Part shown: piece after piece, positions 43,550 through 52,104 of the stretch
Numbering within the stretch: position 1 is the stretch's first letter
How the letters are laid out: the number at the start of each line of letters is the position of its first letter
Assembly: GCF_014192105.1 (NCBI RefSeq)
Contig: NZ_JACHXK010000004.1
Span: 372,001 to 436,000, forward strand
Direction: 5' to 3'
Origin: Paenibacillus phyllosphaerae
GTDB taxonomy: Bacteria > Bacillota > Bacilli > Paenibacillales > Paenibacillaceae
Length of the DNA: 64,000 nt
Notes under the pieces: model-generated
The model's database searches: none
Told to the model about the DNA's origin: nothing
Seen by the model: the letters and a program-made list of their open reading frames with translations, nothing else
Position numbers and translations under genes: made by a program

Positions 43550-45040
43550 TTAGCGCAGACGCCAAACCAGATCGTTCAGACGAAGCTCGTTGCGGAATTG
43601 AATCGGGTTGGTTGCATTGTCGATGATGACGATCTCAACGCCAGTCATCTCAGCCCAATCGACCAGCTGCTCTGTGGTAATCGCATACGACAACACCGTG
43701 TGGTGCGCGCCGCCTGCATAGATCCAAGCTTCAGCGGATTCCTTCAGCGATGGCTGCGGCTTCCACAGTACGCGAGCGACTGGAAGCTTCGGCATATCGC
43801 GGTCTGGCTCGACTGCGTCAACGACATTAACGATCAGACGCATACGTCCGCCAAGATCAACGAGCGAAGCGTTCACGGCTTGGCCGCTGCGGCCATTGAA
43901 AATCATGCGGGCAGGATCGGCTTTGCCGCCGATACCGAGCGGATGAACTTCCAGACGAGGCTTGTCGACTGCGATCGTCGGACAAACTTCCAGCATGTGC
44001 GCGCCAAGAATCATTTCGTTGCCTGGCTCGAAGTGGTACGTGTAGTCTTCCATGAAGGAAGTTTCTTTGTTGCCTGCGATAATCTTCATGAGGCGCGTAA
44101 GAGCAGATGTCTTCCAGTCGCCTTCGCCGCCGAAGCCATAGCCTTGCTCCATCAGACGTTGTACCGCAAGACCAGGCAATTGCTTCATGCCATGAAGGTC
44201 TTCGAACGTCGTCGTGAATGCCGTGAAGCCGCCTTCTTCGAGGAAGGATTTCATGCCAAGCTCGATACGGGCTTGTTCACGAATGCTCTCCCATTGCTCA
44301 GCGTTGTTGCGTACTTCTGGAGCGATCTGATACGTTGCTTCGTATTCCGCTGCCAACGCGTCAACTTCTTCTTCGGAGAACGTTGCGATGCGGGCAACCA
44401 GATCACCGATGCCGAAGCCGTTAATCGACCAGCCGAATTTGATTTGCGCTTCTACCTTGTCGCCTTCGGTTACGGCAACTTGACGCATGTTGTCGCCGAA
44501 GCGTGCGATCTTAAGCGACTTGCTCTCTGTGAATGCCACCGATGTACGCTGCCATCCGGCAATGCGGCTGCGAACTTCAGCATCTTCCCAGTAGCCTACG
44601 ACCACTTTGCGCGCTACGCCCATACGAGCGCCGATGAATCCGTATTCGCGGTCGCCGTGAGCCGCTTGGTTCGTGTTCATGAAGTCCATGTCGATGCTGT
44701 CCCACGGAATATCGCGGTTGAATTGCGTGTGCAGGTGGAGCAGCGGCTTGCGAAGCTGGGACAGGCCCGAGATCCACATTTTGGCAGGGGAGAACGTGTG
44801 CATCCAAGTGATTACGCCCGCACAGTTCTCGTCAGCGTTCGCTGCAGCCAGAACAGCCGTGATCTCGTCTGGCGTAGTTACGACTTGCTTGAATGTTACT
44901 TCATATGGAATGGATTCGTCACGGTCAATGCCGGATGCAATTACACGGGAATTCTCCGCTACTTCAAGCAGCGTCTCAGGTCCATACAAATGCTGGCTGC
45001 CGGTAACGAACCAGAATTGATAAGGTTTAACGGTTAACAC
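43550..45040 (-). CDS. araA: L-arabinose isomerase
   Basis: Converts L-arabinose to L-ribulose, 496 residues, the usual family length. It opens MLTVKPYQFWFVTGSQHLYG and has WMHTFSPAKMWI, FIGARMGVARKV, the active-site Glu segments GGEGDWKTSALTR and FMEDYTYHFEPG. GTG 45040 follows GGGAGGAG. Upstream are a sigma-A promoter and AraR-type operators. No araB or araD lies in the window; it is monocistronic. Confidence 0.97.
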   Translation of the reverse strand: MLTVKPYQFWFVTGSQHLYGPETLLEVAENSRVIASGIDRDESIPYEVTFKQVVTTPDEITAVLAAANADENCAGVITWMHTFSPAKMWISGLSQLRKPLLHLHTQFNRDIPWDSIDMDFMNTNQAAHGDREYGFIGARMGVARKVVVGYWEDAEVRSRIAGWQRTSVAFTESKSLKIARFGDNMRQVAVTEGDKVEAQIKFGWSINGFGIGDLVARIATFSEEEVDALAAEYEATYQIAPEVRNNAEQWESIREQARIELGMKSFLEEGGFTAFTTTFEDLHGMKQLPGLAVQRLMEQGYGFGGEGDWKTSALTRLMKIIAGNKETSFMEDYTYHFEPGNEMILGAHMLEVCPTIAVDKPRLEVHPLGIGGKADPARMIFNGRSGQAVNASLVDLGGRMRLIVNVVDAVEPDRDMPKLPVARVLWKPQPSLKESAEAWIYAGGAHHTVLSYAITTEQLVDWAEMTGVEIVIIDNATNPIQFRNELRLNDLVWRLR

Positions 45041-45064
45041 GATAAATCTCCTCCCAAAAGGTCA

Positions 45065-45080
45065 ACTTGTACGAACAATT
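45065..45080. promoter_or_regulatory. AraR-type operator 1
   Basis: ACTTGTACGAACAATT, close to the known AraR consensus (ATTTGTNCGTACAAAT-like), in the araA leader between +1 and the start codon. Confidence 0.7.
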
Positions 45081-45159
45081 ATACGATTCCAAGCTGTACA
45101 TGAGGCGATCAAACATTTACAAAGCCGTATCAAACTTCGCATTCATTCAACCAGCCTTA

Positions 45160-45175
45160 ACTTGTACGTACAACT
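45160..45175. promoter_or_regulatory. AraR-type operator 2
   Basis: ACTTGTACGTACAACT, almost perfectly palindromic, just downstream of the araA -10 element; occupancy would block initiation. Confidence 0.8.
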
Positions 45176-45185
45176 TCATGTGCTT

Positions 45186-45214
45186 ATTGTACGACTTCGA
45201 CTGACCATTTTCAA
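45186..45214 (-). promoter_or_regulatory. Promoter of araA
   Basis: On the minus strand TTGAAA (45209-45214), 17-bp spacer, TACAAT (45186-45191). Half-operators TTGTACGACTT (45187-45197) and AGTTGTACAT (45228-45237) overlap and flank it. Confidence 0.8.
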
Positions 45215-45260
45215 GAGAAATATTCCAAGTTGTACATGGCAATCATTCGCTACTTTAGTC

Positions 45261-45455
45261 CTACACCGTACTTACGCTAATTCGGTAAGTTTCTTTACAA
45301 AAGTTGCATTTGAGTACAAAGCCATCCTTTCCGGGAATAATCGCAATCCGCTCGTCATCCTCCAGCTCCAGCCACTGCCGTCCGTGCTCGTCACGATCGC
45401 CAAAGGCATGGAAATCAACGTGGTTTCCGCATTCACATTTAAAGGCCAATATCAT
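45261..45455 (-). CDS. Small zinc-ribbon protein
   Basis: A 64-residue protein with two Cys pairs, KCECGNH near residue 6 and KCNFCKETY near residue 49, separated by an acidic middle. This fits a small zinc ribbon. AAGGGG lies nine bases before ATG 45455. It is divergent from the XRE regulator gene. Function unknown. Confidence 0.72.
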   Translation of the reverse strand: MILAFKCECGNHVDFHAFGDRDEHGRQWLELEDDERIAIIPGKDGFVLKCNFCKETYRISVSTV

Positions 45456-45497
45456 TTTGTAAATCCCCTTTTTGGTGTATTATTTCGCGTTCTGGAC

Positions 45498-45521
45498 TTG
45501 ACATTGATACACTTTGTATCA
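45498..45521 (+). promoter_or_regulatory. -35 box with overlapping inverted repeat (possible XRE operator)
   Basis: TTGACA (45498-45503) is followed by TGATAC-ACTTT-GTATCA (45505-45521). The repeat fills the spacer, so a bound repressor would block the promoter; the -10 itself is poor (ATAAAT). Confidence 0.5.
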
Positions 45522-45603
45522 TAAATTACTAGTAGTAGAGTATCAACTCTTCCTAATGCACTAGGTCTAGACGTCAGTATAAATTGTAAGGAGTTAAACA
45601 AAC

Positions 45604-45930
45604 ATGACGATGGGAGATCGCTTGAGAGAGCTTCGGCTGCGGAAGAACATTTCGCAAGAAGAAGTTGCAAGGCAGATCGGTATCACCCGGTCCGCCTACA
45701 GCCACTATGAGATTAATAACCGGCAACCTGTTTACGAAACGTTAAAGAAACTGGCCGTGCTGTTTAATGTATCCCTCGATTATATCATCGGCGGCGAACA
45801 GCAATCCAAACCCGACACTCAGATGATGCCTGAAGCTATCGAGATCATCCGCATACTAGGCAGCATGGACCAGGACAAACGCAAGCAGTCCATTGACCGC
45901 ATGATGGCTGTCATCCGTTCTGCTGAGTAA
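45604..45930 (+). CDS. XRE-family transcriptional regulator
   Basis: A 108-residue DNA-binding protein. The helix-turn-helix is RLRKNISQEEVARQIGITRSA followed by YSHYEINNRQP, residues about 10-45, as in the Cro/SinR class. The C-terminal part is helical and acidic/basic mixed (MDQDKRKQSIDRMMAVIR), probably for dimerisation. AAGGAG precedes ATG. Target genes unknown; an inverted repeat at its own promoter suggests autoregulation. Confidence 0.85.
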   Translation: MTMGDRLRELRLRKNISQEEVARQIGITRSAYSHYEINNRQPVYETLKKLAVLFNVSLDYIIGGEQQSKPDTQMMPEAIEIIRILGSMDQDKRKQSIDRMMAVIRSAE

Positions 45931-45936
45931 TCGCTA

Positions 45937-48042
45937 TCACACCATGACCGGAAGCGTAAGCCAGATGGTCGTACCCTCACCCGGCTCGCTGACCGCACCG
46001 ATTTGACCACCGTGTGCTTCAACAATTTCTTTGGCAATTGCAAGCCCGAGACCACTTCCTCCCTCTGCGGAATTGCGAGCCGCATCCTTCTTATAAAACC
46101 GGTCGAAGATGTAGGGAAGATGGTCGGCTTCGATGCCTTGGCCAGTATCTTGCACCTGAACGAGTACTTCATTGTCAGCCACTCTATAGGAAAACGAAAG
46201 CGCTATCTTACCGCCGGGGGCCGTATATTTGACGGCATTATAGATCAGATTCGATATGACACGCTCCATGCGCTGCTGATCCATCTGAAGTGTAATGATT
46301 GCCATCGGCGCAAGCGAGCGCTTCTCCTCTCCCTCTTCATGATGAAACTTACAAGTAAATCGTATGCCTTTGGTGCTCACATCCAGCTCATACAGTTCGT
46401 TCAGGGAAGCGATCCAATGCTCCAACGGAACTTCGGTATAATGGAACTTCAGTTGTCCGGATTCCAACTTGGTCAGCTCGAATAGATCCTGAATGAGCCG
46501 GTTTAAGCCGTTCACTTTGCCCAGCATCATGCGGATATATCGCTGCCGCTGTTCCTCAGACTTGATTACGCCGTCTTGCATCGCTTCCAGATAGCCCTGT
46601 ATCAAGGTCATCGGGGTCCGCAGGTCATGCGATATATTCGTCATCAGCTGGCTTCTGGAAGCCTCTACTTTGGCAAGCTCCTTGTTCGTAAGCGCCAATG
46701 TGTTATTGGCGCTGCGCAGTTCCTCCGTCCGATCCGCGATCCGCTCCTCCAGATGCGTATTCAACTCCCTTAACTCCTTCGATACGTGCTCAACCCGATG
46801 CAGTGCCTTCGAGAATCGATTCGAGATAATGAAGGACTGCATTAACATGAAGAAGAAAAGCCCGAATGGTACAAGCTGCGCTCCTGCAAGCAGTTCATTA
46901 TAGAAGAGAATGTCGTTCACGATCGTAATGATGAATACCGACACGCCAGCAAGAATGAAGCCGGCACCGTCCCTGCGGTGCTTAAGCGCCTTAGCCATGA
47001 CGAATAAGATGAAGATACTTGCTGCCAACACCAAGAACTGGATGACCATAACCGTTCTGGAGAATATGATCGGCGGCGTGGCCAGGACGAACAAACAAAT
47101 CACGTAGCCGAACCACTTAATGACCTTGGTAACGCGGCGTGAGTAATCCCTAGGGAACAGTTCGCTTATGTACATACTTCCCGAAACGGCGCTCAAGGCG
47201 AACGCGATATATTCCATCTTCATGGCGGTCTCCCAAGAAATAGACGGGAACAGCTGCAGCAAATAGATATTGCCGGTCACACTCGTACGTACAGCGACAG
47301 ATAAGCAGAGCAAACCAAAATTAAGCGTAAAGCGCTCCTGCCTCCGAAACGCATACAGGCCGATGTGGAATAGCCCGATGATGAGGAGGCTTCCAAGTAT
47401 GGTAACCTCTTGAATCGTCGTGCGCATCTGGCTGGTCGTAATCTGTTCATGGGTGCCCATCCGCAGATCCACCCAAATCCCGCCTTTACGGAAATGGAAG
47501 TTCGACACTTGTATGGTCAAGTTGATCTCACGTTGATTGCCATCGAAGGTCACGATCTTCGGAACTTGCTCTGCAACCGAATCGGACTTGCTCGTCCCTA
47601 CCTTCCCCGCTTCCGCCAGCAGTTTATCATCCACCCACAACTTGTAGCTTGTAAAAATATTCGGGACGCGAATCTCCAATAGCTTATCCTGCGGATCAAG
47701 CAGCAGCTTCAGCTTATATGTCGCATACCCTTGTCCGCTTCGCAGCCCAGTTCTGGCCGGATAATTGTTCCATGAATCCGGCACTTGCATATAGAGAGGC
47801 TTCCCCGCATCTTGCGGCGACGATTCTCCAGGAGCTAGCAGTATGCTGCTGTACAACTGCCATTGACCCGATAAGGATAACGGCCCATCATCCTGGAACG
47901 ACCAGTCTCTCAAGTCGATGATTCCCTCTCTTGCAAGGGGCTGCTCGCGGCCTTTTTGAACGGCACAACCTGTTATTAACGTTTGGAGCATAGCTAGCAT
48001 GAACAAAATAAGAATAAAGCGGCGAATAGGTCTTCCCTCCAT
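45937..48042 (-). CDS. 7TMR-DISM sensor histidine kinase
   Basis: A 701-residue sensor kinase. The N-terminal hydrophobic stretch ends in a lipobox-like LITGC near residue 26. An extracellular sugar-binding-like DISM domain (about 40-215), seven transmembrane helices (about 225-420), a coiled coil, the H-box ISHDLRTPMTLIQG, the N-box NLIYNAVKY and the G-boxes DTGQGI and GSGLGLAIA follow. The start is uncertain: ATG 48042 has no ribosome site, while GGAGGG inside it would serve ATT at 48027. Divergent from its likely partner regulator. Confidence 0.9.
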   Translation of the reverse strand: MEGRPIRRFILILFMLAMLQTLITGCAVQKGREQPLAREGIIDLRDWSFQDDGPLSLSGQWQLYSSILLAPGESSPQDAGKPLYMQVPDSWNNYPARTGLRSGQGYATYKLKLLLDPQDKLLEIRVPNIFTSYKLWVDDKLLAEAGKVGTSKSDSVAEQVPKIVTFDGNQREINLTIQVSNFHFRKGGIWVDLRMGTHEQITTSQMRTTIQEVTILGSLLIIGLFHIGLYAFRRQERFTLNFGLLCLSVAVRTSVTGNIYLLQLFPSISWETAMKMEYIAFALSAVSGSMYISELFPRDYSRRVTKVIKWFGYVICLFVLATPPIIFSRTVMVIQFLVLAASIFILFVMAKALKHRRDGAGFILAGVSVFIITIVNDILFYNELLAGAQLVPFGLFFFMLMQSFIISNRFSKALHRVEHVSKELRELNTHLEERIADRTEELRSANNTLALTNKELAKVEASRSQLMTNISHDLRTPMTLIQGYLEAMQDGVIKSEEQRQRYIRMMLGKVNGLNRLIQDLFELTKLESGQLKFHYTEVPLEHWIASLNELYELDVSTKGIRFTCKFHHEEGEEKRSLAPMAIITLQMDQQRMERVISNLIYNAVKYTAPGGKIALSFSYRVADNEVLVQVQDTGQGIEADHLPYIFDRFYKKDAARNSAEGGSGLGLAIAKEIVEAHGGQIGAVSEPGEGTTIWLTLPVMV

Positions 48043-48080
48043 AATAAAATCGTTGATTGCTAGGTCCTGCCGAATTTCGC

Positions 48081-48086
48081 TATAAT
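48081..48086 (+). promoter_or_regulatory. -10 element of the response regulator gene
   Basis: TATAAT, 70 bp before the ATG at 48156; no convincing -35 at the right distance. Confidence 0.4.
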
Positions 48087-48155
48087 AAGCGAGGTAGCAA
48101 AGCGTTAGGCGTTACATGGGCACGCCTGCCTTGACGCTTGGGGAGGATTAGTAGG

Positions 48156-48881
48156 ATGAGCGGAAACAAAATCATGGTTGTCGACGATGAACCGGATATT
48201 ACCGAGTTAATCACGCTATACCTGGAACGGGATGGCTTTGACGTCTATCAAGCGGATAATGGCGAGGATGCACTCCGTTTGGCCCAGTCGGTCAAACCGG
48301 ACTTGATCATATTGGACATTCAAATGAAGCGGCTGGACGGCATTGAAGTATGCAAGCGAATTCGCATCGAATCCGGTGTCCCGATCTTGTTCGTAAGCGC
48401 TATGAGCGACGATACCGACATTATACACGGTCTGGAAGTTGGTGGCGACGATTATATCACCAAGCCCTTCAGCCCAAGCCAGTTGGTTGCACGTGTCAAA
48501 GCCCATCTGCGCCGCCATCAAGGCAATGGGTGGAACCGACAGGTCCAGCAGGATGAAGTGTTGTCGTTAGGCGGGCTTACGATCGATATCCCGGCACGTA
48601 CGGTACATATTCAGGAGGCTGAAATTTCGCTCTCCGTGAAAGAGTTTGATCTGCTGCTCTGCCTTGCGCAAGCGCCCAATCGCACCTTTCCGCTCGATGA
48701 GCTGTATGCCCTCGTCTGGGGAGCAGACAGTATGGGCGATACCAGGACGCTGATGGTGCATATCAGCAACCTGCGCAAAAAAGTCGAGCCGGACCCTGCC
48801 AACCCGCAATTTATCGTGACGGTACGAGGCGTCGGCTACAAATTTCATTACAAGGAAGGAACATCTCATGTATATCGCTGA
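48156..48881 (+). CDS. OmpR/PhoB-type response regulator
   Basis: A 241-residue regulator: receiver domain with KIMVVDDEPDI, phospho-acceptor Asp in LIILDIQMKRLDG and Lys in ITKPFSPSQL; winged-helix domain with FDLLLCLAQAPNRTFPLDEL and VRGVGYKFHY. ATG 48156 lies nine bases from GGGGAGG; an in-frame TTG 18 bases earlier overlaps that site. Divergent from the DISM kinase, its probable partner. It overlaps the next gene by 14 bp. Confidence 0.92.
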   Translation: MSGNKIMVVDDEPDITELITLYLERDGFDVYQADNGEDALRLAQSVKPDLIILDIQMKRLDGIEVCKRIRIESGVPILFVSAMSDDTDIIHGLEVGGDDYITKPFSPSQLVARVKAHLRRHQGNGWNRQVQQDEVLSLGGLTIDIPARTVHIQEAEISLSVKEFDLLLCLAQAPNRTFPLDELYALVWGADSMGDTRTLMVHISNLRKKVEPDPANPQFIVTVRGVGYKFHYKEGTSHVYR

Positions 48882-49734
48882 TCAATGGGTCGATTATGAA
48901 TTAATAGATACGGGGGAAGGAGATAAGCTGGAGCGTTGGGGCAATTACGTGCTTCGCCGGCCGGATCCGCAAGTCATCTGGCCGATAGTGAATCAAGACG
49001 GGGGCTGGCGCAATACGGACGGCCACTACCACCGCAGCTCTTCCGGAGGCGGTCAGTGGGACTTCCGCACCAAGATGCCGGAGCGTTGGACGATCAGCTA
49101 CAAGGAGCTCAAATTCCATATACGTCCGACGAACTTCAAGCATACGGGGCTATTCCCGGAGCAGGCCGTTAACTGGAGTTGGATGATGGATAAGATTCGC
49201 AGCGCAGGCCGTCCGATCCGCGTACTGAATTTGTTCGCTTACACCGGCGGAGCAACGTTGGCTGCTGCGGCTGCAGGCGCGGAAGTATGCCACGTCGACG
49301 CCGCCAAAGGCATGGTACAGTGGGCAAAGGAAAACGCGCAGCTGTCCGGCCTTGAGAACGCGCCGATTCGCTATATCACCGATGACGTGTTCAAATTCGT
49401 GCAGCGCGAGCAGCGTAGAGGCCGCCAATACGATGCAATCATCATGGATCCGCCTTCTTACGGGCGCGGACCGAATGGCGAGATGTGGAAGCTGGAAGAA
49501 AATCTGTATCCGTTCCTCGAGTCCTGCACGACAATCCTGTCGCCGAACCCGCTGTTTGTTCTCGTGAACTCGTACACGACCGGACTGTCGCATACCGTGC
49601 TGCACAATCTGCTCCATATGACGATCGGCCGCAAGTTCGACGGCCAGATTAACTGTGGTGAGATCGGCCTGCCGATTACCAACTCCGGCCTGAAACTGCC
49701 ATGCGGCATTCTGGGCCGTTGGGAGGCGAAGTAG
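48868..49734 (+). CDS. Class I SAM-dependent rRNA methyltransferase-like protein (RlmI/K-like)
   Basis: A 288-residue enzyme. The SAM motif is VLNLFAYTGGATLAAAAAGA near 117-136 and the catalytic segment is IIMDPPSYGRGPNGE, matching the large-subunit rRNA cytosine/guanine methyltransferase group. The PUA domain of full RlmI is missing. It overlaps the response-regulator gene and is followed 1 bp later by a pseudouridine synthase, so RNA modification is a coherent theme. Confidence 0.85.
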   Translation: MYIADQWVDYELIDTGEGDKLERWGNYVLRRPDPQVIWPIVNQDGGWRNTDGHYHRSSSGGGQWDFRTKMPERWTISYKELKFHIRPTNFKHTGLFPEQAVNWSWMMDKIRSAGRPIRVLNLFAYTGGATLAAAAAGAEVCHVDAAKGMVQWAKENAQLSGLENAPIRYITDDVFKFVQREQRRGRQYDAIIMDPPSYGRGPNGEMWKLEENLYPFLESCTTILSPNPLFVLVNSYTTGLSHTVLHNLLHMTIGRKFDGQINCGEIGLPITNSGLKLPCGILGRWEAK

Positions 49735-49735
49735 C

Positions 49736-50497
49736 ATGTCGACCGATCGCGAGCCAACGCCGTCGATCGCGCCGCTGCTGCCCGTCCTCTATGAGGACAA
49801 CCATCTGCTCGCGGTGATCAAGCCTCCTGGCGTTCTGTCCCAGGCGGATGACACCGGCGAGCCCGATATGGTGACGCTCTTGAAGGAGGACTTGAAGATT
49901 CGCTACGCAAAGCCCGGCAATGTATTTGTCGGGCTTGTCCACCGTCTGGACCGTCCGGTCGGCGGCGTCATGCTGTTCGCCAAGACGTCCAAAGCCGCTT
50001 CGCGGCTGTCTGATGCCGTACGCACCCACTCCTTTGACAAAATCTACGTCGGCGTTGTCCACGGCGCCCCGCCTAAGCGCAGCGGCCGGCTTCGCCACTT
50101 CCTGCGTAAGGATGCATCGCGCAATGTCGTGACGGTCCATGATAAGCAAGTGCCGGAAGCGAAGGAAGCGATTCTGGATTATGCGGTCGCAGCACGGTCT
50201 GGCGACCTGTCGCTCATCGTCGTGCGACTGCAAACCGGGCGTCCTCACCAGATTCGCGCGCAGATGTCGGCGATTGGCTGTCCGCTTGTGCATGATCGTA
50301 AGTATGGAGCGCCGGCCTTGCACGAAGAGCGCGATATTGCGCTGTGGTCGGCTCAATACGCGGTCAATCACCCGGTAACCAAGGAATGGCTGACATTCCG
50401 TGAACTCCCCCCTATGAAGGAACCTTGGAACCGATTCGACAAGGAGCAATGGGATTCGGTATTCCATCATCTTCCGGATTGGGAAGGACGCTCCTAA
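49736..50497 (+). CDS. RluA-family pseudouridine synthase
   Basis: Isomerises uridine in rRNA or tRNA, 253 residues. The catalytic Asp is residue 72 in LVHRLDRPVGGVMLFAKT, followed by LQTGRPHQIRAQM. No S4 domain is present. ATG follows the methyltransferase stop by 1 bp and its own stop overlaps the capA-like ATG (TAATG). Confidence 0.93.
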   Translation: MSTDREPTPSIAPLLPVLYEDNHLLAVIKPPGVLSQADDTGEPDMVTLLKEDLKIRYAKPGNVFVGLVHRLDRPVGGVMLFAKTSKAASRLSDAVRTHSFDKIYVGVVHGAPPKRSGRLRHFLRKDASRNVVTVHDKQVPEAKEAILDYAVAARSGDLSLIVVRLQTGRPHQIRAQMSAIGCPLVHDRKYGAPALHEERDIALWSAQYAVNHPVTKEWLTFRELPPMKEPWNRFDKEQWDSVFHHLPDWEGRS

Positions 50498-51873
50498 TGC
50501 GTGATTTACGGCTTATTGTCCCCTGCCTTCTGCTCCTTGTCCTTCTCGCCCTGAGCGGTTGCTCGAACGCCGCACCGCTGGATCCGGTTAAGGAAGAACA
50601 ACAGGGGCAGAATGTGAACGGCGATAACGCATCCAATGGTACGGACAACCTGGATAACTCGACTAGCATGAATGAGGCCGAGACGGACAACCCGCTTGCG
50701 GAACATCCCGATAACACGGACGCGCACGAAGAGCCCGATGCCGAACCACCAATGGAACCTGAAGAAGATCCGATCGTCACGCCGGAAGAGCCGCAGCCCG
50801 TCACGATAACGGATGCGACCTGGATCGCAGTCGGCGATATTATGATGCACATGCCGCAGCTTCCCGGTTATTATGATAAGCAGCAGAAGCGGTATTTCTT
50901 TAATCCCTATTTTGAACGAGTAAAAGATATTATCGGGCAGGGCGACTGGAAGCTTGCTAATCTGGAGACGCCGATCGCAGGCGCCAGCATGGGATACTCC
51001 GGATTCCCGCGTTTCAATGCGCCGACCGAGCTTGCGGAGGCCCTCGCTTATGCGGGCTTCAATATCGTCACCACGGCCAATAACCATTCCCTTGACCGCG
51101 GCGCTGAAGGCATCAGCCGCACGATGAAGGCGTTGGAACAGCAGCAATTCGTAATGAAAGGAACCGCGCGCTCTCTGACTGAATCCCAGCGAATAACGAT
51201 GGTAGAGCAGAAAGGCATTCGCATGGGGCTGCTAGCCTACACATACGGCACCAACGGTATACCATTGCCGGATAAAATGCCTTATGCGGTATCGCTGATC
51301 GATGAACAAGCAATGATTCAGTCGATCAAGCAGCTGAAGAGCGCTGGCGCGGATTTCGTTACGGTCGTGCTGCACTTCGGCACCGAATATCAGACAGCGC
51401 CTTCGGAAGCCCAGAAGACGCTAGCCCGTAAACTGATCGCCGCAGGCGCGGATATCATTGCCGGCTCCCATCCTCACGTTGTGCAGCCGTATGAGCTAGT
51501 CGACGTTCAAGAGCAGGACGGCGCGACAAGACGCGGATTAATCATTTACTCCATGGGCAACTTTATCTCTAATCAACGCGGAGAAACCAAGGACTACGGC
51601 GTAATCATGAAGGTTGCGCTGCAGAAGAACAGCGGTACCGGCAAGACGGTTATTCAATCGGTCGAACCGATCCCGACATGGGTTCATCGCTATAAGCAAA
51701 ATGGCACGAATCGGTATGAGATTCTGCCGGTAGCCTCGACGATTCAAAGCAAAACGAACGAGCGTCTCTCCAGCTCCGATTACGCGGTGCTGAAGAAAAA
51801 TCTTGATCTGCTTACAGACCGGCTATCCTCCATGTCCGCCCAACCGGTATCCGTAGAGACCGCTACGCCTTGA
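50497..51873 (+). CDS. CapA-family lipoprotein
   Basis: Poly-gamma-glutamate-capsule-type metallophosphatase-fold protein of 458 residues. The lipoprotein signal is MRDLRLIVPCLLLL with ALSGC. A very acidic, Pro/Glu/Asp-rich linker (about 30-105) follows. Metal-site motifs are AVGDIMMH, LANLETPIAG, TTANNHSLDRG and ADIIAGSHPHVVQPYE. The frame opens earlier, but ATG 50497 overlaps the previous stop and starts the signal peptide. No other cap genes are nearby, so capsule synthesis is not implied. Confidence 0.88.
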   Translation: MRDLRLIVPCLLLLVLLALSGCSNAAPLDPVKEEQQGQNVNGDNASNGTDNLDNSTSMNEAETDNPLAEHPDNTDAHEEPDAEPPMEPEEDPIVTPEEPQPVTITDATWIAVGDIMMHMPQLPGYYDKQQKRYFFNPYFERVKDIIGQGDWKLANLETPIAGASMGYSGFPRFNAPTELAEALAYAGFNIVTTANNHSLDRGAEGISRTMKALEQQQFVMKGTARSLTESQRITMVEQKGIRMGLLAYTYGTNGIPLPDKMPYAVSLIDEQAMIQSIKQLKSAGADFVTVVLHFGTEYQTAPSEAQKTLARKLIAAGADIIAGSHPHVVQPYELVDVQEQDGATRRGLIIYSMGNFISNQRGETKDYGVIMKVALQKNSGTGKTVIQSVEPIPTWVHRYKQNGTNRYEILPVASTIQSKTNERLSSSDYAVLKKNLDLLTDRLSSMSAQPVSVETATP

Positions 51874-51897
51874 TCCGCTTCGTTTCGGTTTATCTCA

Positions 51898-51990
51898 AGG
51901 CGAAGCGGTTGTCGCCGTCCTCTGACGGCGCAGCGCGCTTCACACCGGAGACATAACGGCCGAAGTATCGCGTGAAACTTATACTTTCCA
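51898..51990 (+). repeat. Dispersed structured element, full copy 4
   Basis: AGGCGAAGCGG at 51898 with outer arms GAAGCG/CGCTTC and inner CGCCGTC/GACGGCG. CCGGAGA at 51945-51951 and GCGTGAAACTTATA at 51970-51983 follow. Arms differ from copy 2 but still pair. Lies between the capA-like stop and its terminator. Confidence 0.75.
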
Positions 51991-51999
51991 CAACGTTTA

Positions 52000-52030
52000 A
52001 AAAGCCGTCTTCCAACGAAGACGGCTTTTC
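52000..52030. terminator. Bidirectional terminator
   Basis: AAAAGCCGTCTTC-CAAC-GAAGACGGCTTTT between the capA-like and marR-like genes, usable from both sides. Confidence 0.88.
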
Positions 52031-52104
52031 TCTATGTTGATGACAGCTTGCCCGATATGCTTGAGCAACCATTCCATATATGAATTCCAATCAGGGACGA
52101 CTAA

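Noticed and set aside
43523..45037. 504-codon plus-strand open frame opposite araA
   Set aside because: It is the complement of a well-supported isomerase gene, has no family motifs, and reflects the codon bias of the real strand.
45162..45524. 120-codon plus-strand frame
   Set aside because: It runs through the araA operators and opposite the zinc-ribbon gene, which has paired cysteines and a ribosome site.
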